The position numbers were made by a program, and so were the translations under genes. The notes beneath the pieces were generated by a model. The model worked only from the letters and a program-made list of their open reading frames with translations. It was not told where the DNA came from and made no database searches. From Desulfobacterales bacterium (GTDB lineage Bacteria; Desulfobacterota; Desulfobacteria; Desulfobacterales; UBA5852), in NCBI GenBank assembly GCA_030066455.1, contig JASJBQ010000179.1, forward strand, positions 1 through 9,875: DNA of 9,875 bases. The letters are read 5' to 3'. How positions within the stretch are numbered: the first letter of the stretch is position 1; the number at the start of each line of letters is the position of its first letter. Positions 1 to 6,490 of this stretch are shown here, in pieces.

Positions 1-1
1 G

Positions 2-247
2 GCCGCCGTGGCCCGCGCCGGCGGCGGCTCCCTGCCCCTGCTGGAAATCCCCAGCCAATGCCTCATGGTGCAACGGGAGGGCCTCAGTGCCCAAGCCATC
101 GAACGTTTCATGCGGCGGGAACTGCCCCCCATTATCGGACGCATCGAAAACGACGTTTTTATCCTGGATTTGAAAACGGTCCAGGAGGATGAATTGGCCG
201 TGATTGAAACCGCTTTTCGCCATCTGCTGGAGAAGGAGCCGCAATGA
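2..247 (+). CDS. selA: L-seryl-tRNA(Sec) selenium transferase, C-terminal end (5' truncated by window edge)
   Basis: SelA is a PLP-dependent cytoplasmic enzyme that converts seryl-tRNA(Sec) to selenocysteinyl-tRNA(Sec) using selenophosphate. Only the last 81 codons are present. The frame is open to the left edge, so the GTG at position 8 is an internal valine and not a start. The visible part matches the SelA small C-terminal domain: a GGGSLP segment, then a leucine-rich helix (LSAQAIERFMRR), then PPIIGRIENDVFILDLKTV followed by a terminal helix, where the family typically has PPVIGRI-(E/D)-D and LDLRTV. The stop TGA overlaps the ATG of the next gene by 4 nt, which implies translational coupling. 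selB, the common downstream partner, is not there. The family call is strong despite truncation because the C-terminal signature is distinctive. Confidence 0.9.
   Translation, partial: AAVARAGGGSLPLLEIPSQCLMVQREGLSAQAIERFMRRELPPIIGRIENDVFILDLKTVQEDELAVIETAFRHLLEKEPQ
233..238 (+). promoter_or_regulatory. Ribosome binding site of the TPR protein, inside selA
   Basis: AAGGAG sits 5 nt before the ATG at 244 and lies within the last codons of selA. It fixes the start of the TPR protein at the 4-nt overlap and supports coupled translation of the two genes. Confidence 0.65.
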
Positions 248-1605
248 CCCACGCCGTTTCCGTGAAACCCGAAGGTAAGTCGGCCGAACAGCCATTTCTG
301 TTGTCCAAGACCCGCGCCATGTGCCCCCGGGGCGATTGCCGCCCGTCGACACCCGCATCATCCGGGGAACTTGCGGACGACCCGCTTCTGCAGGAATTCC
401 CCGGTATCCAGAGCGGGCCGGCTTTCGTCGAAGCCGCCGCCGGCCTCCTCGAGACTACCGCCACATTCAGTGTGCTGGCCATGCGACCGGACCGTGCGTC
501 GGGGAGCGAACCCGCGCCGACGTCCGAAAAGCTGCTGGCCTATCGCATCAAAGCCGCCCGGGCTGTCGCACGGGTGGCCGACGACGAGGAGGCGTTCTGG
601 GGCCTTCTGACCACCGAAACCCTCTGCTGCGTTTTGCCCGGAAGGGACCAGGCCTCGGGTGTCGCCGCCGCCAAAAAGGTCCAATCCCACCTGAATGCCA
701 TCGATGGGCAAAGTCTCACGATCGGGATTGCGGCTTTCCCCTGCCTGCGTTATTCACCGGCCGACGTCATTCACAACGCCGGCAAAGCGTTGAGCCATGC
801 CGCTTTTTTTGGCCCCGGAGGCCGGGCCTGCTTCGATGCGGTCAGCCTCAACATCAGCGGGGACAACCACTATGACGCCGGTGAGATCGATGCGGCCATT
901 GCCGAATATCGCAATGCCCTCAGGATGGATTCCCGCAACGTCAATGTGCTCAACAGCCTGGGTGTGTGCTTTGGCGTGCGCCAGGAATACGACAAGGCAC
1001 TGACGGCGTTCAGCGCGGCCGCCAAGGTCGACCCGCAGGAGGTGCTGGCCCTCTACAACGCCGGTCTGGTCCACCTGCTGCGCGACGATCGCAAAACCGC
1101 GCTCAAGTTCTGGATGCAGGCCGCCCCCCAGGGAAAGGAGGTTTTCGAGCTCAATTTCCAGATCGGCCGCTGCCTCCTGGAGACCGATCAGGCCGAAAAA
1201 GCGCAAGCCTACGCCCAGCAGGCGGCGGATCTCCGGACGGAATCGGCGCCGGCCCAGCGACTTCTGGGCGACGCCCTGTTGGCCCAGCGCCTGACCGACC
1301 AGGCCATTGCGCCTTACAAGTCGGCGCTGCGCATCCATCCCAACGACGCCGCTGCGCTTTCGGGCCTGGCCCGCTGTTACGAGCTGCGCAACGAAAATCT
1401 GGAAATCGCCCTTTCCTTCTGCCGGCAGAGCGTCGAAATCGCCCCCGAAAACGGTCGGGCCCATCTGCGCCTGGGACGCCTCCTGGCGAAAACCGGCCAG
1501 TTGGAAGACGCCCTGCAGGCCTTCCGGCGAGCGCAAGACCTTGGCGAGGATGCCCGCGGATCGATCCACACGGTGGAAGAACGCCTGGTCGAGAAAGCCT
1601 CCTGA
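244..1605 (+). CDS. TPR protein with N-terminal degenerate GGDEF-like domain
   Basis: This is a 453-residue protein of unknown specific role, with no signal peptide or membrane segment evident. Residues 1-55 or so look disordered. Residues about 85-198 resemble a diguanylate cyclase (GGDEF) fold: an alpha/beta region with LTIGIAAFP in the position of the family's SIGIA strand, followed by a helix like the usual ADxALYxAK segment and a FGPGGRACF end. The signature GGDEF site appears to be replaced by TTETL at residues 123-127, so cyclase activity is unlikely (inference). From about residue 200 to 445 there are roughly seven tetratricopeptide repeats, for example NVNVLNSLGVCFGVRQEYDKA and the AIAPYKSALRIHPNDAAALS unit. 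TPRs make protein-binding scaffolds. It overlaps selA by 4 nt and is followed one base later by gmhA. It could be a scaffold or a c-di-GMP-related sensor; the domain call is firm for TPR and moderate for GGDEF-like. Confidence 0.8.
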   Translation: MTHAVSVKPEGKSAEQPFLLSKTRAMCPRGDCRPSTPASSGELADDPLLQEFPGIQSGPAFVEAAAGLLETTATFSVLAMRPDRASGSEPAPTSEKLLAYRIKAARAVARVADDEEAFWGLLTTETLCCVLPGRDQASGVAAAKKVQSHLNAIDGQSLTIGIAAFPCLRYSPADVIHNAGKALSHAAFFGPGGRACFDAVSLNISGDNHYDAGEIDAAIAEYRNALRMDSRNVNVLNSLGVCFGVRQEYDKALTAFSAAAKVDPQEVLALYNAGLVHLLRDDRKTALKFWMQAAPQGKEVFELNFQIGRCLLETDQAEKAQAYAQQAADLRTESAPAQRLLGDALLAQRLTDQAIAPYKSALRIHPNDAAALSGLARCYELRNENLEIALSFCRQSVEIAPENGRAHLRLGRLLAKTGQLEDALQAFRRAQDLGEDARGSIHTVEERLVEKAS

Positions 1606-1606
1606 A

Positions 1607-2200
1607 ATGCAGGCGCTCGTCGATGCGATCCTGGCGGAAAGCCTGCAGGTCAAACGCGACGCCGTGACAGGCCAGCGTGAAACGCTTGTGGCCGCCGCCG
1701 ACATGCTCGTCACGGCCATCGTCTCCGGCCACAAGATCCTGCTTTTCGGCAACGGCGGCAGCGCCGCCGACGCCCAGCACCTGGCGGCCGAATTCGTCAA
1801 TCGCTTCCAGATCGACCGCCGCCCCCTGCCGGCCATCGCCTTGACCACCGACAGCTCGATCATCACCAGCATCGGCAACGATACGAGCTTCACGCAGATC
1901 TTCGCCCGCCAGGTGGAAGCGCTGGGCCAACCGGACGACGTGGCCTGGGGACTGAGCACCAGCGGCGAATCGGCCAATATCCTTGCGGCCCTGGACACCG
2001 CCCGGCAGGCCGGGCTGCACAGCCTGGGCATGACCGGCGCCGGCGGACGGATGGGGGACCACGCCGATCTGCTGCTGACGGTCGCATCTGCCAACACGGC
2101 CCGGATCCAGGAGACGCATATCACCATGGGCCACATCCTCTGCCAGCTGGTCGAATACAAGCTGTTCCCCCACGAGGTGCCCGGCGTCCGGGCGTCATAA
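1607..2200 (+). CDS. gmhA: Sedoheptulose 7-phosphate isomerase (phosphoheptose isomerase)
   Basis: This enzyme converts D-sedoheptulose 7-phosphate to D-glycero-manno-heptose 7-phosphate, the first step of ADP-heptose synthesis for the lipopolysaccharide inner core, in the cytoplasm. The protein has 197 residues, the usual GmhA size. It is a single SIS domain, with the phosphosugar-binding FGNGGSAADAQHLAAEF segment at residues 47-63 and LSTSGES at 116-122. The four metal ligands known in E. coli GmhA (His61, Glu65, Gln172, His180) have spaced equivalents here at His58, Glu62, Gln168 and His176, which favours GmhA over the related DiaA. The frame is open upstream inside the TPR gene. I chose ATG 1607 because it lies one base after the upstream stop and gives a normal N-terminus. 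No strong Shine-Dalgarno is visible, so coupled translation is likely. No other heptose genes are in the window. Confidence 0.93.
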   Translation: MQALVDAILAESLQVKRDAVTGQRETLVAAADMLVTAIVSGHKILLFGNGGSAADAQHLAAEFVNRFQIDRRPLPAIALTTDSSIITSIGNDTSFTQIFARQVEALGQPDDVAWGLSTSGESANILAALDTARQAGLHSLGMTGAGGRMGDHADLLLTVASANTARIQETHITMGHILCQLVEYKLFPHEVPGVRAS

Positions 2201-2215
2201 AGCGGCGTGTATCCC

Positions 2216-2242
2216 TTGCCAAAGCCGACCAATCGGTGTAAT
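2216..2242 (+). promoter_or_regulatory. Possible sigma-70-type promoter before the fmdB-hemC-cobA/hemD cluster
   Basis: TTGCCA at 2216-2221 (5 of 6 matches to the -35 consensus) and TGTAAT at 2237-2242 (5 of 6 to the -10) are separated by 15 nt, which is shorter than the ideal 17. The site lies in the 88-bp gap after gmhA, directly upstream of the next coupled cluster. It is a by-eye match only. Confidence 0.35.
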
Positions 2243-2274
2243 TAAGGGCCCCTTTAAAACATCCGATCCATTAC

Positions 2275-2280
2275 AAGGAG
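2275..2280 (+). promoter_or_regulatory. Ribosome binding site of the FmdB-type gene
   Basis: AAGGAG is placed 8 nt before the ATG at 2289. It is the clearest Shine-Dalgarno in the window and fixes the start of this short gene, so it probably sets the translation entry point for the whole coupled cluster. Confidence 0.75.
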
Positions 2281-2288
2281 TTTAGTCC

Positions 2289-2519
2289 ATGCCGATTTAT
2301 GAATATGAGTGCCAGGACTGTGGAAAAACTTTCGAATACTTGGTCCTGGGTGATCCGGAGCCCGCGTGCGAGGCCTGTAAAAGCAAAAAAGTATGCCGTT
2401 TGATGTCGGTCTGCGGATTTTACAGCAAAGGGGCGGGGGGTGAGACGATCAAATCGTCGGCCGCCGACTCGTCCTGCGGCGGCTGTTCAGCCACCAGTTG
2501 TGCCGGGTGCGGTCACTAA
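2289..2519 (+). CDS. FmdB-family zinc-ribbon protein (putative regulatory protein)
   Basis: This is a 76-residue protein beginning MPIYEYECQDCG, the hallmark N-terminus of the FmdB/CxxC zinc-ribbon family. Cys8-x2-Cys11 and Cys27-x2-Cys30 form the predicted zinc knuckles. The Gly/Ser-rich tail carries two more CxxC pairs (Cys63/66 and Cys71/74) before the terminal GCGH. The family name comes from a gene linked to formamidase regulation, but for most members the biochemical role is unknown, so regulation is a label and not a demonstrated function. Its stop codon shares one base with the hemC start (TAATG), which suggests co-translation with the tetrapyrrole genes. The ORF is short but the start, ribosome binding site and family match are all convincing. 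Confidence 0.9.
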   Translation: MPIYEYECQDCGKTFEYLVLGDPEPACEACKSKKVCRLMSVCGFYSKGAGGETIKSSAADSSCGGCSATSCAGCGH

Positions 2520-3454
2520 TGCCCGGCACGGTGCGCATCGGCACCCGCGGCAGCAAACTGGCGCTCTGGCAGGCCGAGTGGGTCAAGTCCCGTCTGGAAA
2601 ACCTTCATTCCGGGCTCACGGTCGAGCTGACGATCATCAAGACCAAGGGGGACAAGATTCTCGACGTGCCGCTGGCCAAGGTGGGCGGCAAGGGGCTGTT
2701 CGTCAAGGAAATCGAGGAGGCCCTCCTGGCGGGCCGCATCGATCTGGCGGTGCACAGCATGAAGGACATGCCGGCTGAAATCCCCACGGGGTTGTGCATC
2801 GGGGCCGTGCCCGCACGCGAAGTCCCGGCGGACGCCCTGATCTCCCGCGAGGGCCAGACCCTGAACGCACTTCCCCACGGCGCCCGCATCGGCACCAGCA
2901 GCTTGCGGCGCGCTTCCCAGCTGCGGCGGGTGCGGCCCGACATCGAAATCGTGGCGCTGCGCGGCAACCTCGACACCCGGCTGCGCAAGCTGGATGAAGG
3001 CCGGATGGATGCCATCGTACTGGCCGCGGCTGGCGTCCGCCGGCTGGGGCTGGAGGCGCGGATCAGCCAGAAGCTGAGCGCCGAGGTCATGCTGCCGGCC
3101 GTGGGCCAGGGCGCGTTGTGCATCGAAACACGCGACGGCGACGATACCGTTGCATCGTTGGTGGGACCTCTCGAGGATAAGGCCACCCGGATCACGGTTA
3201 CGGCCGAGAGGGCTTTTCTGCACCGGCTGGAGGGAGGGTGCCAGGTGCCGATCGCCGGCCATGCCACCCTCCACGACGGGCAGCTGACCATCTGCGGTCT
3301 CGTATCCGATCTCGAGGGCCAAACGGTTATCAAAGCAACACGGGACGGCCAACCAGCGGAAGCCGCGAGCATCGGCCGGGATCTGGCCGAACATCTTCTC
3401 GCGCAAGGCGCCCAGGCGGTGCTCGATCGTCTGCAAACGGAAATACCGTCATGA
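2519..3454 (+). CDS. hemC: Hydroxymethylbilane synthase (porphobilinogen deaminase)
   Basis: HemC polymerises four porphobilinogen molecules to hydroxymethylbilane in the cytoplasm. The protein is 311 residues, the usual length, and opens with VRIGTRGSKLALWQAE at residues 5-20. The catalytic aspartate is Asp83 in VHSMKDMP (E. coli Asp84). The dipyrromethane cofactor cysteine is Cys241 in LEGGCQVPIAGHA (E. coli Cys242). The arginine-rich substrate/cofactor segment GTSSLRRASQLRR is intact, so the enzyme should be active. The frame is open upstream to a GTG at 2498, but ATG 2519 is preferred: it overlaps the fmdB stop by one base and gives the canonical N-terminus. Its own stop overlaps the cobA-hemD start by 4 nt, so the two pathway steps are coupled. 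Confidence 0.97.
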   Translation: MPGTVRIGTRGSKLALWQAEWVKSRLENLHSGLTVELTIIKTKGDKILDVPLAKVGGKGLFVKEIEEALLAGRIDLAVHSMKDMPAEIPTGLCIGAVPAREVPADALISREGQTLNALPHGARIGTSSLRRASQLRRVRPDIEIVALRGNLDTRLRKLDEGRMDAIVLAAAGVRRLGLEARISQKLSAEVMLPAVGQGALCIETRDGDDTVASLVGPLEDKATRITVTAERAFLHRLEGGCQVPIAGHATLHDGQLTICGLVSDLEGQTVIKATRDGQPAEAASIGRDLAEHLLAQGAQAVLDRLQTEIPS

Positions 3455-4983
3455 AACAAGGAAAAGTCTACCTGATCGGGGCCGGACCGGGCGATCCGGG
3501 CCTTTTGACATTGAAAGGGCGGGACTGCATTCGCAAGGCCGACGTGGTGGTTTACGATTATCTGGCGGCCCCGGCACTGCTGGCCCACGCCGCCCCCGAG
3601 GCCGATTTGATCTATGTCGGTAAAAAAGGGGGCGACCACACCCTCTCCCAGGACGGAATCAACCGTTTGATCGTCGAAAAGGGTCTGCAGGGTCTCGTGG
3701 TGGCGCGCCTCAAGGGTGGCGATCCGTTCATCTACGGCCGCGGCGGCGAAGAGGCCGAAGCGCTTCTGGACGCCGGGGTGGCTTTCGAGGTTGTCCCCGG
3801 GGTCACATCGGCGGTGGCCGCGCCGGCCTACGCCGGCATCCCCCTGACCCACAGGGATTACACCTCGACGCTGGCCTTCGTGACCGGCCATGAAGACCCC
3901 ACCAAGGAAACCTCCCAGATCAACTGGTCGTCGTTGGCGGCCGGCATCGGCACCCTCGTCTTCTTCATGGGCGTCAAAAACCTGCCCCACATTACGACCC
4001 GGCTCAGGGAGCACGGCATGGCCGCTGATACGCCCGTGGCCCTCGTGCGCTGGGGCACCACCAACCGGCAGCGTACCGTGACCGGCACCCTGGCAACGAT
4101 CGTTACCGTAGCCCGTGAAGCCGGCATCAAGGCACCGGCCATCATCGTCGTCGGCCGGGTGGTGGAGCTGCGCCAGCGCCTGCGCTGGTTCGAGGACCGT
4201 CCACTGTTGGGAACCAACGTCGTGGTCACCCGCGCCCGCGCCCAGGCCAGCGACCTGGTGGCGCGCCTGGGGGATATGGGTGCCAACTGCTTGGAATACC
4301 CCACCATCGAAGTGGCGCCCCTCGAGGACAAGACCCGGCTGGACCAGGCCATCGACAATCTGGCCCGCTACGACTGGATCGTCTTCACCAGCGTCAACGG
4401 CGTCCTCTATTTCTTCGAGCGCCTGTTCGCACGCGGATTCGATGTCCGCGCCCTGCACCATATGCGCACGGCCGTCATCGGACCGGTGACCGCCGAGAGG
4501 CTGCGGGGTTTTGGCCTGCAAAGCGACATTCTGCCCGAGAGCTACCGGGCCGAGTCGGTGGTGGCCGCCTTCAAGGATGAGGCCATGGCCGGCCAAAAGG
4601 TGCTTCTGCCCCGCGCGGCCGAGGCCCGCGCCGTGCTGCCCGACGAACTCGGCAAAATGGGGGCCGAAGTCGACGAAGTGATGATCTACCGGGCCCGGCA
4701 AGTCACCACCGGCGCCCGTCAGTTGGTGGAGGACCTGCGCGCGGGTCGGATCGACCTGGTGACCTTCACCAGCTCTTCCACGGTCACTAACTTCAGGGCC
4801 TTGCTGCCGGACGCCGAAGCCGATCAGCTCATGAACGGGGTGCGCGTGGCCAGCATCGGGCCGGTGACCACCGAGACGGCCACATCACTGGGAATCCGGG
4901 TGGATATCACGGCCGACGAATACACGATCCCCGGCCTCTGCCGGGCCATTCAGACGCTGTACGCTTCTCCGGACGCCCCCTGA
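3451..4983 (+). CDS. cobA-hemD: Fused uroporphyrinogen-III C-methyltransferase / uroporphyrinogen-III synthase
   Basis: This is a 510-residue bifunctional cytoplasmic enzyme. Residues 1-245 or so are the SAM-dependent uroporphyrinogen-III C-methyltransferase (SUMT), making precorrin-2. The first family signature GAGPGDPGLLTLKG is at residues 10-23 and the second, around VARLKGGDPFIYGRGGEE, has GGDPF at 89-93, followed by VVPGVTSA. Residues about 253-508 are uroporphyrinogen-III synthase (HemD), recognised by VVVTRARAQAS at the domain start, FTSVNGV near 312 and FTSSSTVTNF near 438, typical of this poorly conserved fold. Fusion of these two activities is known in Clostridia, sulfate reducers and other anaerobes. 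The frame is open upstream within hemC, but ATG 3451 overlaps the hemC stop (ATGA) and gives the expected MKQGKVYLIG start. HemC product feeds directly into the HemD half. Downstream use in siroheme, cobalamin or siroheme-dependent haem is inferred. Confidence 0.95.
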   Translation: MKQGKVYLIGAGPGDPGLLTLKGRDCIRKADVVVYDYLAAPALLAHAAPEADLIYVGKKGGDHTLSQDGINRLIVEKGLQGLVVARLKGGDPFIYGRGGEEAEALLDAGVAFEVVPGVTSAVAAPAYAGIPLTHRDYTSTLAFVTGHEDPTKETSQINWSSLAAGIGTLVFFMGVKNLPHITTRLREHGMAADTPVALVRWGTTNRQRTVTGTLATIVTVAREAGIKAPAIIVVGRVVELRQRLRWFEDRPLLGTNVVVTRARAQASDLVARLGDMGANCLEYPTIEVAPLEDKTRLDQAIDNLARYDWIVFTSVNGVLYFFERLFARGFDVRALHHMRTAVIGPVTAERLRGFGLQSDILPESYRAESVVAAFKDEAMAGQKVLLPRAAEARAVLPDELGKMGAEVDEVMIYRARQVTTGARQLVEDLRAGRIDLVTFTSSSTVTNFRALLPDAEADQLMNGVRVASIGPVTTETATSLGIRVDITADEYTIPGLCRAIQTLYASPDAP

Positions 4984-5046
4984 AGCGAGGCATCACCGGC
5001 GGGCCGCCGCCGCAAATAACGCGCAGACGACGGGACAAGAGAGGCA

Positions 5047-5076
5047 TTGACCCCTGCGGGTCCGATGCGCTATCTT
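5047..5076 (+). promoter_or_regulatory. Candidate sigma-70-type promoter for the M20-type/gpgS pair
   Basis: TTGACC (5047-5052) is separated by 18 nt from TATCTT (5071-5076), with 5 of 6 and 4 of 6 matches to the -35 and -10 consensus. Transcription would begin near 5083 and give a leader of about 250 nt before the ATG at 5333. It is the only clear promoter-like pair I saw in this gap. Confidence 0.4.
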
Positions 5077-5249
5077 AGCGGCGATGATTCGCCCATATCC
5101 GGCACGTGATCATATACCCGGGCGCCCGACGGGAGACGCCCCTTATCACCCCCATCCGGGCCGCCTCGCGAACCCCTGAACACCTGAAGTCCGATACGCG
5201 TTCCGACAAGACTTCAAACCGGCTGCCAAGGGCCGCGATCCGTACCTCC

Positions 5250-5263
5250 GGGCCGGAAGGCCC
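5250..5263 (+). other. Small leader hairpin
   Basis: GGGCC (5250-5254), a GGAA loop and GGCCC (5259-5263) form a 5-bp stem with a GNRA-type tetraloop in the predicted leader of the M20-type gene. There is no following T run, so it is not a rho-independent terminator. In GC-rich DNA such a stem can occur by chance. Confidence 0.25.
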
Positions 5264-5320
5264 CGCTCGTCCGCTACGCCCGCAAGCTCAACCGGCCGCT
5301 GACTTTGCGACCGCCAACCC

Positions 5321-5327
5321 AGAGGAG
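5321..5327 (+). promoter_or_regulatory. Ribosome binding site of the M20-type gene
   Basis: AGAGGAG ends 5 nt before the ATG at 5333 and fixes that start. Confidence 0.65.
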
Positions 5328-5332
5328 CCGTC

Positions 5333-6490
5333 ATGAGGTCCTTCAAAGACCCGTTGGACACCTTTCCCGGAAAGCTGCAAAGAATCAAGGAAACGATCAT
5401 CACCAACATCGTCTTTCTGGGCCAGATCCCCGCCCCCACTTTCCACGAAAAACAGCGCGCGATTAAATTTCTGGATCGTCTGGTGGAATCGGAGGTCGAC
5501 GAATGCACCACCGACGGCTACCAGAACCCCATCGGCATCATCCGCGGCCGCGACAGCAGCCGCGCCCCCATCGTCGTGGTGGCCCATCTGGACACGCACT
5601 TCGGCAAGGACGTGGATCACAATTTCACCATCACCGAAAACATGATCCAGGGGCCGGGCGTTCTGGACAATTCGGTCGGCATCGGCACGATGGCGTCACT
5701 GCCGACGATCTTCAAACACCTCAACCTGCGTTTCGATTCCGACATTATCCTCGCCGGCGTGATCCAGTCGCTTGGCAAGGGCAACCTGAGAGGCATCCGG
5801 CACCTGGTGAAAACCTGGCCCACGCCCATCCGGGCCGCCGTCTGCATCGAAGGCGTCGAGCTGGGGCGCCTCAACTATTACTGCGACGGCATGACCCGCT
5901 GCGAGATCAAATGCCAGGTGCGCGAACAGGAGGGCATCGAATACCGGTTCAAGCCCAACGCCATCCTGGTGCTGCACGAGGTCATCAACCAGATCCTCGA
6001 AATCCGCCTGCCCCAGAAGCCACGCAGCCGGGTGATCATCGGCAAGATCAGCGGCGGCCACAAGCACGGCACGATCGCCTACGAAGCGACGCTGGGGCTT
6101 GAAATCCAGAGCGATACCGACCGCATGGTCAAGGCGCTTTTCAGCGACATCAAGGACATCGTCACCGGCATCGGCCACGAATTCGGGGTCGAACTGGAGG
6201 TCCATACCATCAGCAATGTCACGGCGGCCCGTTTGAAATACAACCATCCGCTGGTCAAGACCACCGGCGATATCATGCGCCGGCTCGGCATCACCAGCGT
6301 CGGCGAACCGAGCGAGTCCGAGGTTTCAATCTTCCTGGCCAAGCGGATACCGGCCATCACGCTGGGGCTCACACGCGGCGAGAACTATCACCAGCCCAAT
6401 TCGAGGATGGAAATCGAGCCGATGTTCCGTGGCATCGCCCAGGTGATCGGCACGATTCAGGCCATCGACAGCGGGGTATGCGATGAATAA
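5333..6490 (+). CDS. M20-type metallohydrolase homologue with altered metal/catalytic site
   Basis: This 385-residue soluble protein has the order of motifs of M20/M28-clan zinc aminopeptidases and deacylases. VVVAHLDTHF gives His85 and Asp87, QGPGVLDNSVGIG gives the bridging Asp112, a CIEG segment gives Glu173, and ENYHQPNSRMEIEP near the C-terminus gives His354. Where related enzymes have GEEGLGNLRG, carrying the general-base and metal-ligand glutamates, this protein reads IQSLGKGNLRG with Gln145-Ser146. The GGHS motif of the dimerisation domain is also not recognisable (QEGIEYRF region). Loss of the Glu pair suggests a non-peptidase or pseudoenzyme role, though alignment by eye could mislead. 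The length is normal and the frame is intact, so it is not simply decaying. Its stop overlaps the gpgS start by 8 nt, implying one operon and perhaps a linked role in solute metabolism (inference). The true substrate is unknown. Confidence 0.75.
   Translation: MRSFKDPLDTFPGKLQRIKETIITNIVFLGQIPAPTFHEKQRAIKFLDRLVESEVDECTTDGYQNPIGIIRGRDSSRAPIVVVAHLDTHFGKDVDHNFTITENMIQGPGVLDNSVGIGTMASLPTIFKHLNLRFDSDIILAGVIQSLGKGNLRGIRHLVKTWPTPIRAAVCIEGVELGRLNYYCDGMTRCEIKCQVREQEGIEYRFKPNAILVLHEVINQILEIRLPQKPRSRVIIGKISGGHKHGTIAYEATLGLEIQSDTDRMVKALFSDIKDIVTGIGHEFGVELEVHTISNVTAARLKYNHPLVKTTGDIMRRLGITSVGEPSESEVSIFLAKRIPAITLGLTRGENYHQPNSRMEIEPMFRGIAQVIGTIQAIDSGVCDE

Larger units (their letters stand above)
4984..5332 (+). 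other. Gene-free leader between cobA-hemD and the M20-type gene
   Basis: This stretch has no credible gene. It holds a promoter-like pair at 5047-5076, a GGGCGCCC palindrome at 5120-5127, a small GC hairpin at 5250-5263 and a ribosome binding site at 5321-5327. A reading frame from GTG 5106 runs to 5336 but has no Shine-Dalgarno and an Arg/Pro/Ala-rich composition like a shadow frame. No rho-independent terminator is evident after cobA-hemD: the GC-rich stretch just past its stop has no T run. Confidence 0.6.

Noticed and set aside
754..2232. A 492-codon open frame on the minus strand, opposite the TPR protein and gmhA
   Set aside because: It is also antisense to real genes, without family motifs or a ribosome binding site; a GC-bias shadow.
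2605..4701. A 698-codon open frame on the minus strand, opposite hemC and cobA-hemD
   Set aside because: It is antisense to two confidently identified enzymes, has low-complexity Gly/Asp/His-rich translation with no recognisable domain, and is explained by high-GC third-position bias that removes stops.
5106..5336. A 76-codon frame in the leader whose stop overlaps the M20-type gene start
   Set aside because: It begins with GTG, lacks a Shine-Dalgarno and has Arg/Pro/Ala-rich composition. The ATGA-like overlap alone is not enough to call a gene.
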